Assembly (NCBI GenBank): GCA_049841135.1
Contig: JASGHK010000008.1
Location: forward strand, 1,426,001 to 1,490,000
Direction: 5' to 3'
From: JACRCT01 sp049841135
Lineage (GTDB): Bacteria > Myxococcota > Myxococcia > Myxococcales > UBA5297
DNA: 64,000 nt
Shown here: positions 28,849 through 38,655 of the stretch, in pieces
Layout: each line of letters starts with the position of its first letter
Numbering within the stretch: position 1 is the first letter of the stretch
Notes under the pieces: model-generated
Database searches by the model: none
What the model saw: the letters and a program-made list of their open reading frames with translations, nothing else
Told to the model about the DNA's origin: nothing
Program-made: the position numbers and the translations under genes

Positions 28849-29706
28849 TCAGACTCCCCGGCTTCCCCAGCGCGCCGCCTCGGGCGCCGCCGACTCGGCC
28901 GGCTCTGGGCCGGGGTGCTCCTCGGGGAGCGTCCGGGCCGCCAGGAACGCGTCGAGGCGCGCTTTGTACTCCACGCTGAGCCGCTCGGCCATCTCCGACG
29001 GGTCGCCGTGCGGTGGCGGGATGACGGGCAGCGGCGTGACCTTGAGCTTGGCCATCCGCTCCGGGACCTCCCACCAGTGCTGGCCGCGCATCAGCGTGGG
29101 CGGGTCGCAGGAGACGAACACGGGCTGGATGGGGACGTTGGCCCGCGCGGCCATCTCGAAGGCGCCCTGCCGAAACTTGTGCATGCCGTTCCTGGGCGAG
29201 CGCGTCCCCTCGGGGAAGATGAGGATCTTCGCGCCGTTCTTCAGGGCCTCGACGGAGTTGGTGACCACCGTCGCCGCCGAGAACAGGCCCGAGTCGCCGG
29301 AGTTGATGTAGCCGCAGTAGTTGAGGAGCCGGCCGATGAGCGGGCTCCGAAAGTGCTCGGGCTTGGCCACGCAGACCAGCTGCGGCCAGGAGCTGATGAT
29401 GGCCGTGACGTCGATGAGCGTGGGGTGGTTGCCGATGACCACCAGCGGCCCCTCGGGCAGCGGCTGCGCGAGGTGCCAGGACTGGAAGCTGATGAGGCCC
29501 CAGAAGCGCATGTAGTCGTGGAAGAAGATCCACGAGTCGGCGACGGCCTGGCGGCAGGCGGCGGCCTTCTCCTGCTCGGTGCCCTTGGTGCGCCAGCGGA
29601 TGACGGGGAGGATGACGTAGGCGAGCGTCGTGCCGCCGCCGAAGAAGAACAGGAAGCTCGAGCCGGTCCACATCGCCCGGAAGAACTGCTGGATGGCGCG
29701 GATCAT
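28849..29706 (-). CDS. Lysophospholipid acyltransferase family protein (PlsC-like)
   Basis: 285 residues. The acyltransferase HX4D motif is NHPTLIDV; the glycerol-phosphate-site motif is FPEGTRSPRNG. One N-terminal membrane segment (FLFFFGGGTTLAYVILPVI). It transfers an acyl group from acyl-ACP or acyl-CoA to an acceptor that cannot be named from sequence. ATG overlaps the acpS stop (ATGA, 29703-29706). The Pro/Glu-rich tail after ARTLPEEH is probably disordered. Confidence 0.85.
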   Translation of the reverse strand: MIRAIQQFFRAMWTGSSFLFFFGGGTTLAYVILPVIRWRTKGTEQEKAAACRQAVADSWIFFHDYMRFWGLISFQSWHLAQPLPEGPLVVIGNHPTLIDVTAIISSWPQLVCVAKPEHFRSPLIGRLLNYCGYINSGDSGLFSAATVVTNSVEALKNGAKILIFPEGTRSPRNGMHKFRQGAFEMAARANVPIQPVFVSCDPPTLMRGQHWWEVPERMAKLKVTPLPVIPPPHGDPSEMAERLSVEYKARLDAFLAARTLPEEHPGPEPAESAAPEAARWGSRGV

Positions 29707-30149
29707 CGGCGCACCACCACGAAGGCCACCGCGTTGCCGCCGGCGTGGCTCAGGGTCAAGAGCGCGTCGGTGCCGCCGCGCGCCTGCATCGCCTTGCGCG
29801 CCGCGGGCCCGAGCACGAGCCGGGGCTCGCCGCTGGGCTCGTTCACCACCTCGATCTGGGTGAGCGGGATGCCGTCGAAGATTCCGCAGCCTACGGCCTT
29901 CAGGAACGCCTCCTTGGCAGCGAAGCGCGCGGCGAAGGCCTCGGCGGCGCCGCGGGCGCGCTTGCTGCAGTAGTCCCGCTCGCCCTTCGTGAAGACACGC
30001 TCGGCGAAGCTCCGGGTCCGCTCGAGGCTCTTCTGCAGGCGCGCGACCTCGACCAGGTCGGTGCCGATGCCGGCGACGCCGCCCGCCGCCTCTCCACCGG
30101 CTCCAGCCACCTGGCCGGCGTTGGTCCGACTCGTCGCGCGCACCGCCAT
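29703..30149 (-). CDS. acpS: Holo-[acyl-carrier-protein] synthase
   Basis: 148 residues. It transfers 4'-phosphopantetheine from CoA to acyl carrier protein. Signature motifs are GIGTDLVEVARL and FAARFAAKEAFLKAVG, and the end TLSHAGGNAVAFVVV fits the family. About 25 residues precede the conserved start. ATG overlaps the deacetylase stop (TGATG) and its stop overlaps the LPLAT start. Confidence 0.9.
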   Translation of the reverse strand: MAVRATSRTNAGQVAGAGGEAAGGVAGIGTDLVEVARLQKSLERTRSFAERVFTKGERDYCSKRARGAAEAFAARFAAKEAFLKAVGCGIFDGIPLTQIEVVNEPSGEPRLVLGPAARKAMQARGGTDALLTLSHAGGNAVAFVVVRR

Positions 30150-31033
30150 CAGACGGCCTCCACGTGTGCGGGAGAAGGCGGCTTCGCCGGCAGCGGGGTG
30201 TCGCAGCTGGCCTCCATCAAGGGAAGGCCGATGAGGTCCGAGAGCGGCACGATGGAGAGCCCCAGCTTCTGCAGCCCCTCGAGGATCTTCTCGACCTCGG
30301 CGAGCCAGACGTCGACGCCCACCTCGGGCAGCGGCGCCACGTCGTGCAGGAGGATGACGTCGCCCGCCCGGACCTGGTCGAGGACGCGGCCGGCCAGCCC
30401 TTTCAGGCGGCGGTTGCCGAAGTCGAGCGGGCGGCAGCTGAAGCAGACGCAGCCCAGCTTCAGCCGGCGCAGCACGATCCCCAGGCGCGGGTTGGTGATG
30501 CCCACCGGCGGCCGGAAGGTGAGCGAGCGCACACCCTGCGCCGCCAGCACCGACTGGCACTGCGCGATCTCCGACTCCAGGCGCTCGACGCTGCGGAACA
30601 TCAGCATCGGGTCGTGGTTCATCGAGTGGTTGCCCAGCTCGTGGCCCGAGTCGCGGATGCGCGCGATGAGCTCCGGGTGCGCCTCGGCCTGCTTGCCGAT
30701 GACGAAGAACGACGCGGGGGCCTGGTGGCGCGCCAGCAGGTCCAGGAGCTTCGCCGTCGTCACCGGGTCGGGCCCGTCGTCGAAGCTGAGCGCGACGGCC
30801 GGGCGAGTCCGCGGGCCGTGCGTGACGAGCGTCAGGAAGAAGCCCAGCCCCGGCACCATCGATCCCGTGATGTTCAGGCCCACCTGGACCAGCAATGGCA
30901 GCGCCGAAGGGGAGAACCAGAAGCCCAGCGGCAGGTGCCAGGGCTTCACCTTGACGAGCGCCAAGGCCAGGGCGATGGCGACCAGGCCGGTGAGGTGGGC
31001 GCGGCTGAACCGCTCGTGACGCCAGTACTTCAT
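30149..31033 (-). CDS. Polysaccharide deacetylase (NodB domain)
   Basis: 294 residues, with two N-terminal membrane segments, then a NodB fold. Catalytic base and metal Asp are in SFDDGPD (83-89), and the metal His pair is NHSMNH (136 and 140). RPPVG is motif 3 and ILLHD motif 5, so the enzyme should be active. Likely a membrane-anchored deacetylase of peptidoglycan or an N-acetylglucosamine polymer. First gene of the deacetylase-acpS-LPLAT-COG4648 run. Confidence 0.85.
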   Translation of the reverse strand: MKYWRHERFSRAHLTGLVAIALALALVKVKPWHLPLGFWFSPSALPLLVQVGLNITGSMVPGLGFFLTLVTHGPRTRPAVALSFDDGPDPVTTAKLLDLLARHQAPASFFVIGKQAEAHPELIARIRDSGHELGNHSMNHDPMLMFRSVERLESEIAQCQSVLAAQGVRSLTFRPPVGITNPRLGIVLRRLKLGCVCFSCRPLDFGNRRLKGLAGRVLDQVRAGDVILLHDVAPLPEVGVDVWLAEVEKILEGLQKLGLSIVPLSDLIGLPLMEASCDTPLPAKPPSPAHVEAV

Positions 31034-31085
31034 GGTGAAGCTGGCGCCTCCTGCTGGGCTTCGAGGCCGTTGTCGCGCGCGTCCG

Positions 31086-32636
31086 TCATGCCGCCTTCGT
31101 CTTGAAGTCCTTGCCCAGCCAGCCCTTGGCGAGAATGAGCATCACCGTGCTGGCCATCGCGATGAAGGCGTAGAAGAGCCACATGGTCGTGGTGTCCTGC
31201 GTGCCCTTGCCCGGCTCGGGGCAGTACTTCATCAGGAACCAGCCCGCGTAGGTCGAGGTGATGACCTTGGTCAGGAACCACGGGAACTGCGCCACGCCCA
31301 TGTAGGCGCCGGTGCGGCCAGGAGGCGCGATCTCCGCGGCGTACTGCAGGAACCTGGGCTGCCACATCGCCTCGCCGATGGACGAGATGACGAGGTACGC
31401 CAGCAGCAGCCAGATGCTGGGGGCGAGGCCTGGAATGGCGAGCAGGAACGTCGGGGCCGCCATCACGAGCGTCCCCAGGATCATCATCCGGTACACGTTG
31501 GCCTTGCGGGTCAGCGCCGCGACGGTGGGCGTGAGCACGAAGATGAGGATGGGGTTGAGGTTGACGAAGAACTCCATGTAGTCGTGCCCCACCTTGCCGA
31601 GCGCGCGGTCGACGTACTGGGGCAGCGTCAGCCAGTTGTGCGCAAACAGGGTCTGCACCGGGATGAGGCAGAAGATGAAGAAGGAGAACTTCGGATCCAT
31701 GAACGGGTGCTCGCGGATCCACTTGAGGATGCGTTGCCAGAGCGTGAGCTGGGTAGCTGCGGCGGCCGGCGCCTCGGCCTTGTCCGCTTCGCCCTCCTTG
31801 GCAGGCTCCTTCTGCTTCTTCGCCTCGTTGTACTTCTTCACCGCCTCGATGGCGTCCTTCTGGGTCTTGTTCGAGAGGATCACCGCCAGAAGGATGATGC
31901 CCACGACGGTCAGCCCCACGTAGACCCAGAGCACCGCGTTCATGCCCGTGCGCGCAGCCGCCTCCAGCGTCTCCTGCGCCATCACCGGGCCACCCGGCTT
32001 GTTCACGGTCGAGGGGTCGACGCCGCCCAGCGCGGCGCGCTCGTAGTAGTTGCGCACCGCCGGCGACAGCAACCCCGGCAGGAAGCCGCCGAGGTTCATC
32101 AGCGCGTAGAGCATGGCGTACGCCATGGCCGAGGAGCGCTCGTCGCAGAACTGGCGCACCGCGGAGTAGGCCGCGGGCTGGTACAGGCCGTAGCCAAGGA
32201 TGACGCCGAGCAACCCCACGCATGCCGTATAGAACATCGGCGACCAGAGCCCCTGGCCGACCGGCAGGAAGATGCCCGCGCCCACGAGGACGATGCGGCC
32301 CACGAGCATCGCCAGCAGCGCCACGATCATCGCCCGGCGCACGCCCCACTTGTCGCTGACCCCGCCGAAGAAGAGCATCGACAGCGTGATGCCGCCGGTG
32401 AGGAAGCCCACCATCAGGTCGGCTTTGTGGTCGTCGAGGCCCAAGTTCTTGTTGAACGACAGGGCCATCAGCGTGAGCCAGCCAAAGTAGACCAGGCCCT
32501 CGATGAGGTACGAGAGGTTGACGCCCCACAGCGCGCGCGGCGCCCTGACCAAGTCGACGAAGGGCTGAGTGATTTCCTTGAGCGGGTTGGGGCGCTGCTC
32601 GGGAGCGGCGGCGGCCACGCTGGATTCTTCGCTCAT
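31086..32636 (-). CDS. MFS transporter
   Basis: 516 residues, about 12 transmembrane helices. The A-like loop is GGVSDKWGVRRAM. The central cytoplasmic loop is enlarged and very rich in Lys, Glu and Ala (about 255-300). The second half resembles POT/peptide transporters (SSIGEAMWQPRFLQYAAEIAPPGRTG). Substrate unknown. It lies upstream of the deacetylase on the same strand, 52 bases away. Confidence 0.78.
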   Translation of the reverse strand: MSEESSVAAAAPEQRPNPLKEITQPFVDLVRAPRALWGVNLSYLIEGLVYFGWLTLMALSFNKNLGLDDHKADLMVGFLTGGITLSMLFFGGVSDKWGVRRAMIVALLAMLVGRIVLVGAGIFLPVGQGLWSPMFYTACVGLLGVILGYGLYQPAAYSAVRQFCDERSSAMAYAMLYALMNLGGFLPGLLSPAVRNYYERAALGGVDPSTVNKPGGPVMAQETLEAAARTGMNAVLWVYVGLTVVGIILLAVILSNKTQKDAIEAVKKYNEAKKQKEPAKEGEADKAEAPAAAATQLTLWQRILKWIREHPFMDPKFSFFIFCLIPVQTLFAHNWLTLPQYVDRALGKVGHDYMEFFVNLNPILIFVLTPTVAALTRKANVYRMMILGTLVMAAPTFLLAIPGLAPSIWLLLAYLVISSIGEAMWQPRFLQYAAEIAPPGRTGAYMGVAQFPWFLTKVITSTYAGWFLMKYCPEPGKGTQDTTTMWLFYAFIAMASTVMLILAKGWLGKDFKTKAA

Positions 32637-32785
32637 GGGAGTCCTTGCTGGATGAGGATTCGGGGAGGGCGCTGGCGTCGAAAGAAGCCGCGCATTCTAC
32701 TTCTGGCCGATCGCAGGTGGCCAGCAGCGAAGCGAGGACGGACGGTCGCCTGGCTGGGGGGCGTGCCCAGGGCGCAGAGAGCGCG

Positions 32786-35164
32786 CTACGGCAGCTTGAT
32801 CCGCTCGGTCTGCCCCGGCTTGAGCGTGACCTTCTGCTCGAACTTGTTGGGCCCCGAGCGCTGGACCACGTGCTCGCCCGGCTCCACCTGGACCGCGCAC
32901 GGCACGTTGCAGGGCTTGCCGTCGATGGTCGCAGGCCCCACCCCGGTCACCGAGATGATGGCAGGCGCGCTCTTGGCCGGCTCGGGAGCCGCGGTCGGAG
33001 CGGGCTTCGGCTCGGACGGCGGAGGAGCAGAGGCATCGGGCCCCGCGGGTTCGGGGACCGGAGCGGCCACGGCAGCGTCGGCGGCCACCACGGCCTCACC
33101 CCGGGCGGCATCGGGCGACGTCGGTGCCGGTGCGAGCGCCGGAGCGGATGCCGTCGAGGCATCGGGGGGCACAGCGGCGACCGCAGGAGGAGGCGGCTGG
33201 GCCAGGCGCGCTTCCAGCTTCTGCAGGCGGTCCTCCATGCTGCGCGCGGTCAGCAGGTGGCCGAGGTAGCCGGCGAGGGCGACGGCGCAGAGGACCCCGA
33301 AGCCCTTGAGGACGGTCGCCTTGGTGCTGCTGCCGCCGCCGCCGACCTGGGTGACGACCTTGGAGACGGTCGCCGTGCGCTCGTCATCCATGCCCAGCGG
33401 CGGCGCGAAGTCGTCCGGGTTCGGCGGCAGGGGTGGCTGGACGGGGCGGAGGCCTGGAGCCCTGGGCGCGCTTGGCCTGGGCGCTTGGATCTCGGGAGCC
33501 GTGACCGCGACCGAGGCTGGCGTCGGGACTGGCGCGGGCGGCACCGCCTGCTCCATGTCCAGCTCGCTCAGCACGAGATCGGCGGGAGCGGGCGGCGGCG
33601 GGGCCGCGGCGGGTCCCGGGTCGAGGTCCAGCAGGGGCGGCGGCGGGGGTGGGAGGTTCGCCGGGAGCTCGTTCTCGCCGCTCAAGGGCGGGGGTGGAGG
33701 CGGCCGGGCTGCGGAAGCGGGCGCAGCCTCGACTCCAGCCCCCGCGAGAATTTCGGCGAGGTTCCGGTTGACCTGGGTCGCGGGCTCGTCCGCGTCCTCG
33801 TCGAAGGCGCCGCGCCGCGGCGGAGCGTTCTCGAAAGGCTTGGGGATCTGCTTCGGAGGGCTGCCGCCCGGTGGCCGAGGCAAGGCCTGCGAGGTGCGGT
33901 TGACCGCTGGCCCGGTGGGGACCGACGCCGAGAGCCTGCGCGCGCCGCTGCCGGGAGGCGTGCTCGCCGCTGCGGGCATGCTCTGCTGCGAGTGCCGGCG
34001 CGGCGGGCTGCCCTGCGCCGGAGGGGCGCCCGCCGGTCGTGGCGGGCTCCCGGCCGCCGCCGCCGCACCGGAGATGCGCGACGAGGGCCTCGCCGCTTGG
34101 GGCGCGAGCGCCGCGGGATTGGACACGTCTGCCGGCGGAGGCTGCGCCGTCTTGACGGGCGGCGGCAGCGGCGGCATCGGTGGCGGCGTGGGCGGCTTCG
34201 GCTGCGGGACGCCAGGCTGGGAGGCGGCTTGCGCGGGCTGCTCGGCCAGCAGCGCGGAGATCTCAGGGGGGCCGATGACGGCGCCGGTGGAGGCGAGGAA
34301 GCGCTCCAGCTCCACCTTCATCGCCTGGGCGCTGGCGAAGCGCTTGTTCGGATCCTTCTCGAGCGCCTTCATCACGATGGCGGAGAAGGCCGGCGGGTAG
34401 CCCTTGATGATCTTGTCGGGGGGCTGCGGGTGCTCGTTGACGATGGCCCCCACCGTCTCCTGCATGCCCCCGCGCTCGAACGGCTTGATGGACGTGGTGA
34501 TCTCGTAGAGCGCGGCGCCCAAGGAGAAGAGGTCCGCGCGGCCGTCGAGGTCCCGGCCCAGGATGTGCTCCGGGGCCATGTAGTTGAGCTTGCCCTTGAC
34601 CACGCCCGGCCGCGTCATCGACAGCTTGCTCGCGGCCTTGGCCACCCCGAAGTCGACGAGCTTAATCTCGCCGCGCCGGGTGACCATGATGTTCTCGGGC
34701 GTCACGTCCCGATGCACGATGCGCATCGGCCGGCCCTTCACGTCCTTGGCCTCGTGCGCGTAGGCGAGCGCGGCGCAGGTGTCCACCGCGATCCTCGCCA
34801 CCATCGCCGGGTTCATCATCTTCTTGCGGGCACGTGCCACCGACTCCAGGTCGCGCCCGTCGATGTACTCCATGGCGATGAAGAGGTGCTCGGCCTCCAT
34901 GCCCAGGTCGAGGATGCGGACGATGGACGGGTGGTTGAGCTGGGCCGCCAGCCGCGCCTCGTCGAGGAACATCTGGAGGAACTCCTCCTCCTCGGAGTAC
35001 TGCGGCAGCATGCGCTTGATGACGAGCCGTTCGGCCTCGCGCCCCGGCTGGACGGGCATCGCCAGGAAGATCTCGGCCATCCCGCCCTTGGCCAGGCGGC
35101 GGAGCAGCCAGTACTTCCCGTATCGCACCTTCTCGACCGGGGCGGCGGCGGTGGGAGGGCTCAT
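32786..35164 (-). CDS. Ser/Thr protein kinase with Pro-rich region, TM and PEGA tail
   Basis: 792 residues. Kinase domain about 15-290: LAKGGMAEIFLA, VIKRM (ATP Lys), IVHRDVTPENIMV, VDFGVAK, YMAPEHI; all catalytic residues are present. A long Pro/Ala-rich cytoplasmic region follows (about 300-620), then one transmembrane helix (LKGFGVLCAVALAGYLGHLL), a short coiled coil and a C-terminal PEGA-like domain (PATIDGKPCNVPCAVQVEPGEHVV). A membrane sensor kinase typical of Myxococcota. Confidence 0.88.
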   Translation of the reverse strand: MSPPTAAAPVEKVRYGKYWLLRRLAKGGMAEIFLAMPVQPGREAERLVIKRMLPQYSEEEEFLQMFLDEARLAAQLNHPSIVRILDLGMEAEHLFIAMEYIDGRDLESVARARKKMMNPAMVARIAVDTCAALAYAHEAKDVKGRPMRIVHRDVTPENIMVTRRGEIKLVDFGVAKAASKLSMTRPGVVKGKLNYMAPEHILGRDLDGRADLFSLGAALYEITTSIKPFERGGMQETVGAIVNEHPQPPDKIIKGYPPAFSAIVMKALEKDPNKRFASAQAMKVELERFLASTGAVIGPPEISALLAEQPAQAASQPGVPQPKPPTPPPMPPLPPPVKTAQPPPADVSNPAALAPQAARPSSRISGAAAAAGSPPRPAGAPPAQGSPPRRHSQQSMPAAASTPPGSGARRLSASVPTGPAVNRTSQALPRPPGGSPPKQIPKPFENAPPRRGAFDEDADEPATQVNRNLAEILAGAGVEAAPASAARPPPPPPLSGENELPANLPPPPPPLLDLDPGPAAAPPPPAPADLVLSELDMEQAVPPAPVPTPASVAVTAPEIQAPRPSAPRAPGLRPVQPPLPPNPDDFAPPLGMDDERTATVSKVVTQVGGGGSSTKATVLKGFGVLCAVALAGYLGHLLTARSMEDRLQKLEARLAQPPPPAVAAVPPDASTASAPALAPAPTSPDAARGEAVVAADAAVAAPVPEPAGPDASAPPPSEPKPAPTAAPEPAKSAPAIISVTGVGPATIDGKPCNVPCAVQVEPGEHVVQRSGPNKFEQKVTLKPGQTERIKLP

Positions 35165-35375
35165 CTGAGGGCTGATTCTCGCCTGGATTCGGCGCGGGTC
35201 AACTCTCCTCTCTGCACTGTCGAACCCTCGGCACTGTCCCGGCTACGACGCTGTGCGCTGCTGGGCCACGAATGCCGGTGACATCGCCACGGAAGCGGGA
35301 CGCATCATCGGCCCGACGATCGGTTCGGAGGGAAGCCAAAGCGCCGAACCCGAGTCGGGATGGAGACACTGCCCG

Positions 35376-37346
35376 ATGTCCGACCGAGCCCAGACGACCC
35401 GCCGCGGGACCGACCGGGTACGGCGCCGCGGCCCTGCTCCCCGGGCCCTCACCGCCTTGCTCGAGGCCGTCAACGAGGGAGCGGCGACGCTCTCCGAGGA
35501 CGGCGTCCTGACCTGGTGCAACGCGCGCTTCGCGGAGATCCTCGCCCGCCCCCGCCGGCGCCTGCGCGGCGCCCCGCTGTCGGCCTTCGTGGCCCCCGAG
35601 GACCGCGACGTCCTGGGCGTGCTGCTCGGCCGCGGCCGCATCGGCGAGAGCCTGGCGGAGGTGGCGCTGCTCGCGCGCGGCGCCACCCGCGTCCCGGCCT
35701 GCCTGGCGCTGCGGCCGCTGCGCGCGGGCGGGCGCCCGCTGTTGGGCGCGGTGGTGACCGACCTCTCCGAGCAGAAGCACAGCGAGGAGATGCTGGCGGC
35801 CGAGCAGCTGACCCGCTCGATGCTGGAGCAGGCCGCCGAGGCGATCGTCGTCTGCGACGAGGAGGGCGTCGTCATCCGCGCCAGCCGCGCCGCGCGGCGC
35901 CTGTGCGGCGGCGACCCGCTGCTCAAGCCCTTCCGCGCCGCCTTCCCGGTGCGCCTGTCCCCGCGGCGCACCGGCGGCCCGCGCTCGTCCCCGGCGCTCG
36001 TCGCGGCGGCGCTGCGCGGCGGGGTGCGCCGAGGCCTGGAGGGCCGGCTCTCGCGCGAGGACGGCGCGGTCTTCGACCTGCAGCTCTCCGCCGGCCCGCT
36101 GCGCGGCCCGCGCGGGCGCATCGTCGGCTGCGTGGTGACCCTCACCGACGTCTCCGCCCACCGGCGCGCCGAGACCGACCGCGAGCAGCTGCTGCGCCAG
36201 GTCAGCGCGCTCGCCCGGCACCTGGCGCACCAGGAGAAGTGGCTGCAGGGCGTGCTCGACTCCATGCCCATCCCGCTGGTGCTGGCCGAGCCCGGCTCGG
36301 GGCGGGTGACCTTCGCCAACGACGCCGCCGACCGGATCACCGGCGGCTACTTCGCGGCGGGCGCGCCGGCGGGCGACCGGCGCTGGTCGGCGACCGGCCC
36401 GTACGGCACGCCGCTTTCGGAGGAGGAGCTGCCGGTGCGCCGCGCCGTCCGCGGCGAGCGGCTGGAGGGCGACGAGGTGCACTGGTGCGGCCCGCACGGC
36501 CGGCCCACCCTCATGAGCTTCTCCGAGCGCCTCCCGGCGCTGCACGGGCACCCCGAGGCGGTGGTGGTGAGCTTCCTCGACATCAGCAAGCTCAAGCAGG
36601 CCGAGCAGGAGCTGCAGGACGCCATCCGCGTGCGCGACGAGTTCCTCTCCATCGCCTCGCACGAGCTCAAGACGCCGTTGACCACCATGAGCCTGCAGGT
36701 GGATGGCATGCTGCGCGCCGGCGCCGCCCACCCCGAGCGGCGGCTGCCGGACTTCATGGTGCCCAAGGTGGAGACGATGCGCCGGCAGTGCGACCGGCTG
36801 GCCAAGCTCATCAACGACCTGCTCGACGTCTCGCGCATCCGCGCCGGCCGGCTGGAGCTGGTGCTCGAGGAGGTCAACCTGGGCGCGCTGGCCCGCGAGG
36901 TCTGCGACCGCTTCTTCCACGAGGCCAACGCCGCCGGCAGCCGCATCGAGGTGGACGCGGAGGCGGGCGTGGTGGGGCGCTGGGACCGCGGCCGGCTCGA
37001 CCAGGTGCTGACCAACCTCGTCTCCAACGCCATCAAGTACGGCGCCGGCCGGCCCATCCGCGTCGAGGTGGCCGCGTCGCGGCGCAGCGCCAGCGTCTCC
37101 GTGCGCGACCAGGGCATCGGCATCGCCCGCGAGCACCAGGAGCGGATCTTCAACCGCTTCGAGCGCGCGGTCAGCTCGCAGAACTTCCGGGGCATGGGCC
37201 TGGGCCTGTGGATCGCCCGGGAGATCGTCGAGCGCCTGGGCGGCGCCATCGCCCTGGACTCCGAGCCCGGCCGCGGGTCGTGCTTCACCGCCTCGCTGCC
37301 GCTGCGCGCCCGGGTCCCCCGACCGGCCGCGGCCAGCGCAGCCTGA
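35376..37346 (+). CDS. Sensor histidine kinase with three PAS domains
   Basis: 656 residues, no transmembrane helix, so probably cytoplasmic. Three PAS-like sensor regions (about 20-140, 150-275, 290-410), then HisKA with phospho-acceptor His in SIASHELKTPLTT. ATPase motifs are LTNLVSNAIKYG (N box), RDQGIGIA (G1) and MGLGLWIAREI (G2). No receiver domain and no adjacent response regulator, so the partner is elsewhere. ATG 35376 is chosen because the first PAS follows and upstream residues look random. Confidence 0.87.
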   Translation: MSDRAQTTRRGTDRVRRRGPAPRALTALLEAVNEGAATLSEDGVLTWCNARFAEILARPRRRLRGAPLSAFVAPEDRDVLGVLLGRGRIGESLAEVALLARGATRVPACLALRPLRAGGRPLLGAVVTDLSEQKHSEEMLAAEQLTRSMLEQAAEAIVVCDEEGVVIRASRAARRLCGGDPLLKPFRAAFPVRLSPRRTGGPRSSPALVAAALRGGVRRGLEGRLSREDGAVFDLQLSAGPLRGPRGRIVGCVVTLTDVSAHRRAETDREQLLRQVSALARHLAHQEKWLQGVLDSMPIPLVLAEPGSGRVTFANDAADRITGGYFAAGAPAGDRRWSATGPYGTPLSEEELPVRRAVRGERLEGDEVHWCGPHGRPTLMSFSERLPALHGHPEAVVVSFLDISKLKQAEQELQDAIRVRDEFLSIASHELKTPLTTMSLQVDGMLRAGAAHPERRLPDFMVPKVETMRRQCDRLAKLINDLLDVSRIRAGRLELVLEEVNLGALAREVCDRFFHEANAAGSRIEVDAEAGVVGRWDRGRLDQVLTNLVSNAIKYGAGRPIRVEVAASRRSASVSVRDQGIGIAREHQERIFNRFERAVSSQNFRGMGLGLWIAREIVERLGGAIALDSEPGRGSCFTASLPLRARVPRPAAASAA

Positions 37347-37359
37347 GCAGCACCTGGCT

Positions 37360-38293
37360 CTACGGGACGGACGACGACGGGGTGGGGCGCAGACGGGCGT
37401 AGAGCTTCTTGGCCCCCGCGACGACCAGAAGGGCCAACGCGCCTGCCACGACGCCCAAGGCCCCGTTGGCGGCGGCGGTGACCAGCCAGCCCACCGGGCC
37501 CGCCGCCTCCGCCCAGCCGCCGACCAGGTGCTCGAACGGCGCAAGCCCGTGGGCGAGGATGCCGCCGCCGACCAGGAACATGGCCACGGTCCCCGCCACG
37601 GAGAGCAGCTTCATCAAGTACGGGGCGGCTTTCAGGATGGCCTCGCCCAGCGTCTGCCGGGGCCCGCCCCGCGACGCCAGGTGCGCGCCCAGGTCGTCGA
37701 GCTTCACGATGAGCGCCACGAAGCCGTAGACGCCGACGGTCATGATCACCGCGATACCCGCGAGCACCAGCACACGCGACAGGAAGGGCATCTGGGCGAC
37801 CGAGCCCAGGGTGATGGCCACGAATCTCTGCCGAGAGCACGAAGTCGGTGCGGACGGCGCCTCGGACCTTCTCCTTCTCCAGGGCCATCAGGTCGGTCGC
37901 CGGGTCCACCAGGGCATGGCGAAGCTCCTCGTGGTGCGCGTCGTCCTCGGCCTTGGAGTGGAGCAGCTTGTGGGCGAGCTTCTCGACGCCTTCGAAGCAG
38001 AGATAGAGCCCGCCGACCATCAGCAGCGGCACCACACCCCAGGGCGCGAAGGCGCTGACCGCCAGCGCCACCGGCACCAGGATGGCCTTGTTGACGAGCG
38101 AGCCCTTGGCCACTGCCCAGACGACGGGGAGCTCGCGGTCGGCATGGACGCCCGCAACCTGCTGGGCGTTGAGCGCCAGGTCGTCGCCGAGGACTCCGGC
38201 GGTCTTCTTCGCCGCCACCTTGGTCATCACCGCCACGTCGTCGAGGACGGTGGAGATGTCGTCGATCAGCGCGAGCAGGCTGGTGCCGGCCAT
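37360..38293 (-). CDS. DUF808 membrane protein (frameshifted)
   Basis: Inner-membrane protein of the DUF808/YedI family, about 310 residues after correction. The start MAGTSLLALIDDISTVLDDV and the KKTAGVLGDDLALNAQQVAG segment are diagnostic. The frame breaks at 37822-37826, where GAATC stands for an expected GATC; removing one base joins FVLSAEI to VAITLGSVAQMPF. Role unknown. It converges on the histidine kinase gene. Confidence 0.85.
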
Positions 38294-38412
38294 CGGCTCC
38301 CTCCGGAGGTCGAGTTGGTCTGTCTGTCTTTGCTTCGGTCGCGGCAAGCCTAACCTGCTTCGCGCGAGGCCGCCCGTCTGGCTGCGCGGCCGGTTCTGGT
38401 ACGCTCTGGCGC

Positions 38413-38655
38413 ATGAACAAGCGCGACTTCAGGCCAGCGCCGACCGAGCCGCCGGCCTACCCGCCGCTGTCGACCACGCAGAAGCCCGCCGGCGAGGCGC
38501 CTCAGCCTTCCCTGCCGCCGCCCGGCGCGCCGCCCATGCCCACGCCGCCCGAGCCCGCCAAGCCCAAGCCACCACCACCTCCACCACCGCGGACCGCTGG
38601 CGTTCCGCGCCCCGAACCGCTCAAGGCCCCGCCCAAGCCCGGAGAGAAGAAATGA
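38413..38655 (+). CDS. Candidate RiPP precursor A, proline-rich
   Basis: 80-residue protein, MNKRDFRPAPTEPPAYPP onwards, about 40 percent Pro, with PPPPPPP near residue 55 and a Lys-rich end. It shares MNKRDFR with the next gene, which overlaps its stop by ATGA. No signal peptide. Short, low-complexity and directly upstream of a radical SAM/SPASM enzyme, it fits a modified-peptide precursor. I infer this from context only. Ribosome site is weak. An antisense frame also exists but has no support. Confidence 0.6.
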   Translation: MNKRDFRPAPTEPPAYPPLSTTQKPAGEAPQPSLPPPGAPPMPTPPEPAKPKPPPPPPPRTAGVPRPEPLKAPPKPGEKK

